Assembly: GCA_027490595.1 (NCBI GenBank)
Contig: JAIXXU010000296.1
Location: forward strand, 1 to 5,345
DNA length: 5,345 bases
Source: Pseudomonadota bacterium
GTDB taxonomy: Bacteria > Bdellovibrionota_B > Oligoflexia > Silvanigrellales > Silvanigrellaceae
Direction of reading: 5' to 3'
Shown: in pieces, positions 1 through 5,345 of the stretch
Layout of the letters: each line of letters starts with the position of its first letter
Numbering within the stretch: the stretch's first letter is position 1
Made by a program: the position numbers and the translations under genes
Notes under the pieces: generated by a model
Seen by the model: only the letters and a program-made list of their open reading frames with translations
The model's database searches: none
What the model was told of the DNA's origin: nothing

Positions 1-761
1 TAAATGAGTTTGTTAGATTGTGGTTCACTTGATGTTATCCAAGTGCCGGGCATTTCATATTCCTGAAAATTTAGAACATGCAAAGGCAAGTTGTTTTTTC
101 TTGCCATGGACACACAGCGAGGATGCAAGACGCGAGCTCCTTTTTCTACGATAGCCAATGTTTCCTCATAATTTAAAGTTGGGTAGAAATCAGAATCATC
201 AAATTTTTTGGGATCTTTGTCATAAATGCCATAAACATCTTTATAAAATTCTACGTGACTTGCTTGTAAGGCGACGGCCAGTGCCACTGCGGTTGTGTCG
301 GAACCTCCTCTGCCAAGCGTAGTAATATTTCCGTCTAAACTCATTCCTTGAAAGCCTGCAACAATAACGATTTGACCTAAATTTAAACAAGGAAGCAATC
401 GCCTAGGTTTAACATCGATAATTCGGGCTTCTGCGTGATCGTTGGTTGTCAAAATTCCACTTTGGCTGCCAGTAAAACTCAAGGCTTCAATATCATACTT
501 GGCTAATGCCATAGCAAGAAGTGAAGTACTGATACGCTCACCTACCGAAACAAGCATATCCAGTTCGCGCGAGGGAGGATTTGCATTTACCTCGTGGGCA
601 AGTTTTAAGAGCTCATCAGTTGTGTTTCCCATAGCGCTTACAACAACAACAATTCGGTAAAATTTTTTCTTTTTATTGATGATAATGCGAGCAATATGAT
701 CGAAGGATTGTGGTGTCGCTACTGATGCTCCCCCAAACTTTAAGACAACTGTTTGTGACAT
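1..761 (-). CDS. lysC: Aspartate kinase (aspartokinase), catalytic domain; 3' end cut by window edge
   Basis: Cytoplasmic enzyme that phosphorylates L-aspartate with ATP, the first step toward lysine, diaminopimelate, threonine and methionine. Translating the minus strand from the ATG at 761-759 gives 253 open codons up to the left edge. The start is supported by AAAAGG (774-769) 7 nt upstream and by the family N-terminus. Amino-acid-kinase motifs occur in the expected order: KFGGASV at residues 8-14 (usual form KFGGTSV), a VVVVSAMGNTTDEL stretch, VGERIS around 73-78, TGSQSG, VAGFQGM, GRGGSDTT at 150-157, KDVYGIYDKDP at 174-184, GARVLHPR, and PGTWI at 238-242, which marks the end of the catalytic domain. 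The regulatory ACT domains of a usual ~400-residue monofunctional enzyme would lie outside the window. The codon at the edge reads TA plus an unseen base, so it is either a stop or Tyr. Which aspartokinase isozyme this is, and whether it is fused to another domain, cannot be told. The family assignment is near certain. Confidence 0.96.
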   Translation of the reverse strand, partial: MSQTVVLKFGGASVATPQSFDHIARIIINKKKKFYRIVVVVSAMGNTTDELLKLAHEVNANPPSRELDMLVSVGERISTSLLAMALAKYDIEALSFTGSQSGILTTNDHAEARIIDVKPRRLLPCLNLGQIVIVAGFQGMSLDGNITTLGRGGSDTTAVALAVALQASHVEFYKDVYGIYDKDPKKFDDSDFYPTLNYEETLAIVEKGARVLHPRCVSMARKNNLPLHVLNFQEYEMPGTWITSSEPQSNKLI

Positions 762-768
762 GAAATAA

Positions 769-774
769 CCTTTT
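769..774 (-). promoter_or_regulatory. Ribosome binding site of the aspartate kinase gene
   Basis: On the minus strand AAAAGG lies 7 nt before the ATG at 761-759. It is a moderate Shine-Dalgarno sequence at normal spacing and supports that start codon. Confidence 0.6.
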
Positions 775-804
775 AAGTAATATTTCCTTGTTTATGGCGA
801 CTAA

Positions 805-833
805 AATTTTGCTCAAAAAAGCGTTTCTGTCAA
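805..833 (-). promoter_or_regulatory. Probable sigma-70 type promoter of the aspartate kinase gene
   Basis: On the minus strand a perfect -35 hexamer TTGACA (833-828) is followed after 17 bp by AAAATT (810-805), which matches only 3 of 6 positions of the TATAAT consensus. Transcription would start near 798, giving a leader of roughly 37 nt. The -35 box is strong evidence and the -10 is weak, so the promoter may be activator-dependent or the -10 may be mis-assigned. Position and direction fit the divergent gene. Confidence 0.5.
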
Positions 834-836
834 ATA

Positions 837-866
837 TTGTTTTTTAATTTAAAAATTGGGTATAAT
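837..866 (+). promoter_or_regulatory. Probable sigma-70 type promoter of the ABC transporter operon
   Basis: A perfect -10 hexamer TATAAT (861-866) is preceded at 18 bp by TTGTTT (837-842), which keeps the TTG core of the -35 consensus. Transcription would start near 873, about 40 nt before the GTG start. The spacer is almost pure A/T. It contains a small perfect hairpin-like palindrome (TTTTTA at 841-846, TAAAAA at 850-855) that may only reflect base composition. This is the only good promoter seen ahead of the four co-directional genes, so it probably drives all of them. Confidence 0.65.
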
Positions 867-898
867 AATTTCCAATGAATTTGTAATTGAATAAAAAA

Positions 899-906
899 TA
901 AGGAGG
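899..906 (+). promoter_or_regulatory. Consensus Shine-Dalgarno that fixes the GTG start of the ABC ATPase
   Basis: TAAGGAGG at 899-906 is the full anti-16S consensus and sits 5 nt before GTG at 912-914. It decides the start, since there is no in-frame ATG at this point and the encoded residues immediately after the GTG already belong to the ABC fold (IEVSDLTKYYG). Confidence 0.85.
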
Positions 907-911
907 TTTTT

Positions 912-1865
912 GTGATTGAAGTCTCTGACCTAACCAAATATTACGGTGACAGAGAGGTCTTGCATAGCTTGAATTTTTCTGTTGCCACCAACAAAATCTG
1001 CGGTTTTCTGGGGCCTAATGGTTCTGGAAAATCTACTACCATGGACATCATTGCAGGTTTGCTGGGGCCAAGCTCTGGTAGCGTGCGAGTTTGTAACTAC
1101 GATGTTCTTACCCAATCAAAAGAAGTGAAAGCTCATGTTGGATATCTACCAGACAACCCGCCTTTATATCCTGAAATGACAGTATTTGATTTTGTGAATT
1201 ACTCAGCAAAATTGAGGAAAATAAATGCTTCTGCACGAGAGTTGGCCGTAAAAAATATCTTGGAAGAGTGCGACGTTGTTCAAGTATCAAACAGGCTAAT
1301 CGGTCATTTGTCTAAAGGTTTTCGACAAAGAGTTGCTTTAAGTGCCTCTCTTGTTCACAAACCTTCCGTGTTAATTTTGGATGAGCCAACAGAAGGATTA
1401 GATCCCACTCAAATTGTTTTGATTCGACAGCTGATCAAAAAATTAGCGAAAGAGCGGACAGTTATCCTAAGTTCTCACATATTATCTGAAGTGCAGGCAA
1501 CTTGTGATGAAGTTATTATTATCAACCATGGTCGGATTGCGACAAAACTTTCGTTGCAGGATAAATCTCATCGCTCTGGTTATGTCTACTCATTTGCGTG
1601 TCCCATTGATCAAGCTCTTTCTTGGTTTCAGGAGCAAAGTTTTGTCGAGCAAGCAAGAATATATCCTGCTAAAATAAATTCTATAAGTGTTGATTTTTCA
1701 AATGATTTTTGGTCTAAAAGTCAAGAGAGTCTTGATGGTCTTAGTAAAGTTACTGAACAAATAGTTGCTAAAGGCTTCCCGTTGGTTGGTATTGAACAAA
1801 AAAAAGATGCTCTTGAGGAGCTCTTTTTTGATGTAATTCGTTCACAGCCCAATGCTGTTTTATAG
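912..1865 (+). CDS. GldA-like ABC transporter ATP-binding protein
   Basis: Cytoplasmic ATPase subunit expected to energise the membrane protein encoded next. The 317-residue protein has a complete nucleotide-binding domain: A-loop region with tyrosines at 10-11, Walker A GPNGSGKST at 34-42, signature LSKGFRQR at 133-140, Walker B VLILDE at 153-158, D-loop GLDP at 162-165 and switch His189 in SSHILSE. The Q-loop region reads GYLPDNPPLYPEMTV (77-91), with Asp81 where most ABC proteins have Gln. Close GldA/CcmA-type relatives commonly have Glu there, so this is a subfamily trait rather than damage. Residues from about 205 onward form the variable C-terminal extension of this subfamily, ending in an LEELF motif at 301-305 that resembles the LEEVF seen in DrrA-type ATPases. 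It uses a GTG start. The permease gene follows after 20 nt. It is intact and should be active. The transported substrate is unknown, and the GldA label means homology, not proof of gliding. Confidence 0.93.
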   Translation: MIEVSDLTKYYGDREVLHSLNFSVATNKICGFLGPNGSGKSTTMDIIAGLLGPSSGSVRVCNYDVLTQSKEVKAHVGYLPDNPPLYPEMTVFDFVNYSAKLRKINASARELAVKNILEECDVVQVSNRLIGHLSKGFRQRVALSASLVHKPSVLILDEPTEGLDPTQIVLIRQLIKKLAKERTVILSSHILSEVQATCDEVIIINHGRIATKLSLQDKSHRSGYVYSFACPIDQALSWFQEQSFVEQARIYPAKINSISVDFSNDFWSKSQESLDGLSKVTEQIVAKGFPLVGIEQKKDALEELFFDVIRSQPNAVL

Positions 1866-1885
1866 GAAAAAGGAGATTGTGAATT

Positions 1886-2614
1886 ATGTCAGTAACTATG
1901 ACAATTGCTCAAAGGGAATTTAAAAGTTTTTTTGGCACTCCGCTTGGTTGGATGTCCGCTTGTATTCTTTTTTTGGTTTCGGGAATTGTTTTTTACATTG
2001 AGGTCCTAATGATGCTCCGTAGTGGCCAAGCAGTGGATCCTATGAGTGATATTTTGGGGCAGATTCTTAATTTCTTAAATTATATCAATATTTTTGTTAT
2101 TCCTGCCTTTACCATGAAAGTAATGACCGAAGAGCTTTCTCATGGCACCCATAGACTTCTTGATTCCGCCCCTTTACATCCTTGGAGTATTGTTTGCGGA
2201 AAATTTTTAGGAGTCATGTTCTATTTTGGTGTTTTAGGTTTATTGTTGCTTGTTTATCCATCTTATAGCTTTATTTTTTCAGAGCCAGATGTGCGAGTTT
2301 TAGCGTCAGGGTGGCTTGGCATGATGTTAAATACTGCGACCATCGTTTCTATAGGGTTATTTATTGCTTCTCTCACAAAAAATCCTGTTTTAAGTTATCT
2401 TGGCTCAACTTTTTTTATCATTTTATTTTTGTTTTCTGGTTTTATTCCTGGAGCTCCAGAGTGGTATAAACATAGTGCAAACATACTTGATATGAGTGGT
2501 GAGTTTACAAAAGGAATTATTAAAACGGGAACGATTGCAACTTTTATTGCGATCATTCTAATTTTTTTATTTCTTACACGGTTTGTTGTTGAAAGCAGAA
2601 AATGGAGAGTCTGA
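1886..2614 (+). CDS. GldF-like ABC-2 family permease
   Basis: Membrane-spanning partner of the preceding ATPase. The 242-residue protein has about six predicted helices, near residues 22-44, 61-80, 103-131, 143-163, 168-189 and 212-232. The N-terminal stretch AQREFKSFFGTPLGW (8-22) is the amphipathic entry helix typical of ABC-2 permeases related to GldF. MKVMTEELSHGTHRLLDSAPL (77-97), between helices 2 and 3, matches the cytoplasmic coupling segment (usual form EE...GT.E.L...P). The loop after helix 5 (FSGFIPGAPEWYKHSANILDMSGEFTKGI) is also family-like. The ATG at 1886 is chosen because AAGGAG (1870-1875) lies 10 nt upstream. A GTG at 1879 is out of frame. Length is normal for a stand-alone GldF. 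Two copies, or a heteromer with the membrane helices of the next protein, could make the translocation path. The substrate is unknown. Confidence 0.9.
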   Translation: MSVTMTIAQREFKSFFGTPLGWMSACILFLVSGIVFYIEVLMMLRSGQAVDPMSDILGQILNFLNYINIFVIPAFTMKVMTEELSHGTHRLLDSAPLHPWSIVCGKFLGVMFYFGVLGLLLLVYPSYSFIFSEPDVRVLASGWLGMMLNTATIVSIGLFIASLTKNPVLSYLGSTFFIILFLFSGFIPGAPEWYKHSANILDMSGEFTKGIIKTGTIATFIAIILIFLFLTRFVVESRKWRV

Positions 2615-2617
2615 AAC

Positions 2618-4252
2618 ATGAGAAAGCATAAACTTGAATTTTCCCTTGCTACCATATTTATTGTATTCATTACTTTGTTTTTATGGGAAACATTATCAGA
2701 TAAAAGTCCTTATCTGCCACCGGCATTGCTTGCAATTTGTCTTTTAGTTTTCATTTTTTTGTCATTACGCGACAAAAGTAACACTGGTCTTATTGAAAAA
2801 TATGCTCCCAAATATTTTTTTCAGGCAGCTATTTTTTCAATAATTAGTATTGCTGTTATTGTTGCAGCAGCTACATTATTAAACAAGCCAAACTTATCCA
2901 CGACTGTGGATGTTACGAAAAATCGTATAAATTCTTTAAGTAATGAAACACTAAAAATTTTATCTTCGCTGGATAAAAAAGTGAATATTATCTGCGTTCC
3001 ATCTCAAAATCCGATGGATTCTTACTGTGACGGTGTTAGTTCCATTATTCAGCTTTATGTAAAAAACTCTCCGGAAATTTCATACGCAGGACGATTAGAT
3101 CTTGCCGATCGAATTTCACTTCAAAGAATTCAGCCTTCTGGGTTCTCAAGGCTTGTTTTGCTTTCACCTACTAATAAAAGTGAAGTGGTAGACGAAATCA
3201 CAGAAAGTAAACTAACGAATGCTATTGTTAATTTAGTCAAGTATAAAAAAACAGTTTATTTTCTTACTGGGCATGGCGAACCCTCTATAAATGTAGGAGC
3301 TTCTGGTAAAAATTACGCTGATGTTGTTAGTGCTCTAGAGGCAAAGTCTTATGAAGTCAAACCATGGCCAATATCAAACGGCGCGTTTCCTTCCGGAGCT
3401 CGTGTAGTTGTGGTTGGTGACAATCAGCTTGCCTATGATGGTTCCGTGAATGAAATGCTTCTTTCATTTGTGGCTAAGGGAGGTAAAGTTCTTGCCATTG
3501 TGAATCCTTATCGTGAAACTGGATTGGACAAATTTTTATCCGTGTTGGGTGTAAAACTTCCGCCTATATTGCTCACATTGAATCCTGATACTCCCCTTGG
3601 AAGACAGCTTGCTAAGCAGAGTGTTTTGCGGCCCCCTGTTGTGATAAACAATTTTAGTTACTCATCGCCAATCACTAAAGTTATTGGCCAAGTTTACGGC
3701 GCACAAGCTGTAGTTCCTGTGGATGGAGGTCGTCCTCTGGAGTTTTCTCAGCAGTCATCTTCAGGCAAACCAGAAATTCATTCAACCGTTTTAATGACGG
3801 CCTTTTCTGCTGCTCCTATTACTATCTCTGCAGAAAAAAGAAACCGGATAGATCTTGCTAAGCTGTTTTCAATGATGCCAGACAAAAACTTTGATCCCTC
3901 GAAAGAGTGGGCAATGGGTCTTGATTTAACAATAAATCAAGCATCATTTTTACAAAAAAATGTTCAAATAAAAGATAAATCAAAAGATAACTCTGAGGTT
4001 GTGATTTATGGTTTTAGTCTTGTAAATCCTTATTCTCGTTCATCTGGTGTTACTGAAGAATTAATTCCTTTGACAATTGCTCATTTGTATCAGGATGAGG
4101 AACTTGTCAGTATTCCTGCTAGAGACTTGGGACCAAAGAAGTTAAATCTTGCCTTAAATCCTGGAGCATGGGCTCTTTTATTTGCGGGTATTTTGCCTGT
4201 GGTTACCGCTATCATAGGTGTATTTTTCTGGCTTAAAAGGAGAGCGGCGTAA
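2618..4252 (+). CDS. GldG-like ABC transporter auxiliary protein
   Basis: A 544-residue membrane-anchored protein of the GldG / ABC-type uncharacterised auxiliary family. Three hydrophobic helices lie at the N-terminus (about 6-26, 33-50 and 66-88) and one at the C-terminus (517-539, followed by KRRAA), leaving a domain of about 425 residues that should face the periplasm. Family landmarks are VDVTKNRINSLSNETLKIL (97-115, usual form D.T..k.ysLs..T...l), FLTGHGEP at 215-222, VVVVGDNQLAY, and an FVAKGGKVLAIVNP stretch resembling a glutamine-amidotransferase-like fold without visible catalytic residues. It probably assists the ABC core from outside the membrane; no enzymatic activity is known. 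The first two helices are extra relative to the simplest one-anchor GldG layout. Cys126 and Cys137 are the only cysteines in the outer domain. The start lies 3 nt after the permease stop, with GGAG at 2604-2607, so translation is probably coupled. Confidence 0.88.
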   Translation: MRKHKLEFSLATIFIVFITLFLWETLSDKSPYLPPALLAICLLVFIFLSLRDKSNTGLIEKYAPKYFFQAAIFSIISIAVIVAAATLLNKPNLSTTVDVTKNRINSLSNETLKILSSLDKKVNIICVPSQNPMDSYCDGVSSIIQLYVKNSPEISYAGRLDLADRISLQRIQPSGFSRLVLLSPTNKSEVVDEITESKLTNAIVNLVKYKKTVYFLTGHGEPSINVGASGKNYADVVSALEAKSYEVKPWPISNGAFPSGARVVVVGDNQLAYDGSVNEMLLSFVAKGGKVLAIVNPYRETGLDKFLSVLGVKLPPILLTLNPDTPLGRQLAKQSVLRPPVVINNFSYSSPITKVIGQVYGAQAVVPVDGGRPLEFSQQSSSGKPEIHSTVLMTAFSAAPITISAEKRNRIDLAKLFSMMPDKNFDPSKEWAMGLDLTINQASFLQKNVQIKDKSKDNSEVVIYGFSLVNPYSRSSGVTEELIPLTIAHLYQDEELVSIPARDLGPKKLNLALNPGAWALLFAGILPVVTAIIGVFFWLKRRAA

Positions 4253-5274
4253 TGAGGTTTCGGAGTAAAATTCTTGTTGGTTTATCGCTATTATTTGTGC
4301 TTTGTTCTCTTTATTATCTGGATGATTATCTAAGCAATAAAAAAGAAGAGAAAAAGCAAGAATTTACAAAGGCTCTCTTTTTTAAAGTGGACGAAGTTAG
4401 TCGGGTTTCATTGAAAAACTCTCAGGGTAAATTTGAATTGGTAAAACCTTTTAAAAATGCCAACTGGCGTAATCCTGAACAGCCATCTATTCAAATTGAC
4501 GAAGAACGACTGAGTGATTTTTTACGATCACTATCTCTCATTCCAATTCAACAGGAACTTCTTGGGCATAATTTCACTCCAAACCATTCCAATCAATTGG
4601 CTCAGTTTGGTCTTGAAAATCCAAAGACGGTCGTATCTATCACTCTTCAAAATGGTTCTTCAGTTTATCTATCTTTTGGCGCGGGTGTTGAAATAGGTGC
4701 TGTGAATGATGGGAAAATAAATCCTATTTCTACTTATGCAATGAGCTCAACTCATACTCAAATATTTGTTGTAAATTCTTCACGTATTTCTTTTCTTGAA
4801 GATAAAAATTTTTTAAACTTCAGGTCATTGCGCCTAGGTCAATTTGAGGGCAAGAGAGCAAAGTCAATCAAGATCTGGTACCATTCAGCCTTTTTTACGT
4901 TGTTGCGAAATGCGAATCAGTGGGAAGTTCAGTCGTCAGGCTCTCTCCCATTGGATAGCGCTTTAGTTGAAGCCTATTTATTAAGGTTGCAGGGCTTAAC
5001 GGCAGACTCATTTGTGTCCAAATCTGACGTACAGAAGGCTGGTTTATTATCGTTCGACTTAGGTGCTCCTTCTGCTAAAATAGAAATTCTCGATGAAAAT
5101 CAAAAAGTTCTTCAAAATTTTGTTTTTGGTATAACTAAGCATGGAATTTATTCCCCTTTTCCAGATGGCGTGCTTGGAAAATTTTCTTTGTCTCAGTGGC
5201 CAGATCTTGTTCCGCAGATGAAAAGCTTTGTGCGAGCGTCAAAGCTCGGTGTTGAAAATAAAAAATCTTCTTAA
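4252..5274 (+). CDS. DUF4340 domain protein, membrane-anchored partner of the GldAFG-like transporter
   Basis: A 340-residue protein with a short positively charged N-terminus (Arg2, Arg4, Lys6), one hydrophobic helix at about 7-23 and a long soluble region that should lie in the periplasm. The layout is a signal anchor. Cys18 is not in a lipobox (preceded by VL, no small residue at -1), so it is not a likely lipoprotein. FGLENPKTVVSITLQNG (from 119) is the repeating core motif of DUF4340 proteins, in a beta-rich segment that is followed by further lysine- and tryptophan-containing strands. Genes of this family regularly follow gldG-like genes, and the product is assumed to belong to the same complex; its molecular role is not known. 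The start overlaps the previous stop by one base (TAATG) and has AAGGAG at 4237-4242, which points to translational coupling. The protein looks complete, ending in a hydrophilic ENKKSS tail. Confidence 0.85.
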   Translation: MRFRSKILVGLSLLFVLCSLYYLDDYLSNKKEEKKQEFTKALFFKVDEVSRVSLKNSQGKFELVKPFKNANWRNPEQPSIQIDEERLSDFLRSLSLIPIQQELLGHNFTPNHSNQLAQFGLENPKTVVSITLQNGSSVYLSFGAGVEIGAVNDGKINPISTYAMSSTHTQIFVVNSSRISFLEDKNFLNFRSLRLGQFEGKRAKSIKIWYHSAFFTLLRNANQWEVQSSGSLPLDSALVEAYLLRLQGLTADSFVSKSDVQKAGLLSFDLGAPSAKIEILDENQKVLQNFVFGITKHGIYSPFPDGVLGKFSLSQWPDLVPQMKSFVRASKLGVENKKSS

Positions 5275-5278
5275 GCTC

Positions 5279-5307
5279 TTGACGTGCGAGAGTCCTTCAT
5301 TTAAAAA
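5279..5307 (+). promoter_or_regulatory. Possible promoter of the downstream tRNA gene
   Basis: TTGACG (5279-5284, 5 of 6 to the -35 consensus), a 17-bp spacer and TAAAAA (5302-5307, 4 of 6 to the -10 consensus) would start transcription near 5313-5315, a few bases before the tRNA. It fits a separately transcribed stable RNA, but it is only a sequence match. Confidence 0.45.
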
Positions 5308-5319
5308 GTCAGGCAGTGT

Positions 5320-5345
5320 TCCTCAGTAGCTCAGTGGTAGAGCAA
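5320..5345 (+). tRNA. 5' part of a tRNA gene, probably tRNA-Asn, cut by window edge
   Basis: The segment has tRNA geometry: a 7-nt 5' acceptor strand TCCTCAG (5320-5326), T8-A9 (5327-5328), a D-arm with stem GCTC (5329-5332) pairing perfectly with GAGC (5340-5343), the loop AGTGGTA with the invariant GG, A26, and the first base of the anticodon stem. The anticodon is outside the window. The acceptor and D-arm sequence resembles bacterial tRNA-Asn genes as I recall them, but identity cannot be proven here. The other acceptor strand should read CTGAGGA. Confidence 0.85.

Noticed and set aside
442..660. Plus-strand 72-codon open frame opposite the aspartate kinase
   Set aside because: It is antisense to a conserved gene, has no convincing ribosome binding site, and encodes no recognisable motif.
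2395..2670. Minus-strand 91-codon open frame across the permease/GldG junction
   Set aside because: It mirrors hydrophobic codons of two well-supported genes and has no family features of its own.
4252..4320. Possible lipoprotein signal in the DUF4340 protein (Cys18)
   Set aside because: The residues before the cysteine (FVL) do not fit a lipobox, which needs a small residue directly before Cys; a signal anchor fits better.
5224..5246. Perfect 7-bp inverted repeat (AGCTTTG / CAAAGCT) with a 9-nt loop near the end of the DUF4340 gene
   Set aside because: It lies inside the coding sequence and no T-run follows it on either strand, so it does not look like an intrinsic terminator.
5281..5292. 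Short CTCT...AGAG inverted repeat just after the DUF4340 stop
   Set aside because: The stem is only about 4 bp with no T-run after it, and it overlaps the probable tRNA promoter.
5320..5345. tRNA end as a possible integration site for a mobile element
   Set aside because: Only the 5' part of the tRNA is present and no integrase, direct repeat or mobile gene is visible in the window.

Overview
This 5.3-kb window is chromosomal DNA from an AT-rich bacterium, at a rough estimate a little under 40% G+C. It looks Gram-negative, because two of the gene products appear built to work on the outer face of the cytoplasmic membrane beside an ABC exporter-type permease, and because the gene set matches GldA/GldF/GldG-like modules of Gram-negative phyla. 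Nothing seen fixes the species. A former deltaproteobacterial/Bdellovibrionota-like lineage is one low-confidence guess.

Layout. Positions 1-761 (minus strand) hold the catalytic domain of an aspartate kinase (LysC family), cut by the left edge. Positions 762-911 are a divergent intergenic region with a good promoter for each side, the two -35 boxes lying only 3 bp apart. Positions 912-5274 (plus strand) are a tightly packed four-gene operon: a GldA-like ABC ATPase (GTG start with a perfect Shine-Dalgarno), a six-helix GldF-like permease, a GldG-like membrane-anchored auxiliary protein, and a DUF4340 protein with a single N-terminal membrane anchor. Gaps between genes are 20 nt, 3 nt and a 1-nt TAATG overlap. 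Positions 5275-5319 are a short spacer with a probable tRNA promoter, and a tRNA gene (probably Asn, anticodon outside the window) begins at 5320 and runs off the right edge.

How the genes fit together. The ATPase and permease should form the ABC core. The GldG-like and DUF4340 proteins would add large extracytoplasmic domains to the same complex. This four-gene arrangement is known from many bacteria, including ones that do not glide. In Flavobacterium GldA, GldF and GldG are associated with gliding motility, but the substrate is not established. No gliding machinery is visible here, so the Gld names indicate homology only. The aspartate kinase is a metabolic gene (first step toward lysine, threonine, methionine and diaminopimelate) and shows no functional tie to the operon beyond the shared promoter region.

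The window is mostly ordinary. I found no CRISPR array, insertion sequence, phage gene or clearly new system. The points most worth a second look are the uncharacterised transporter module itself, the undecided end of the aspartate kinase, and small departures from consensus in the ABC proteins.
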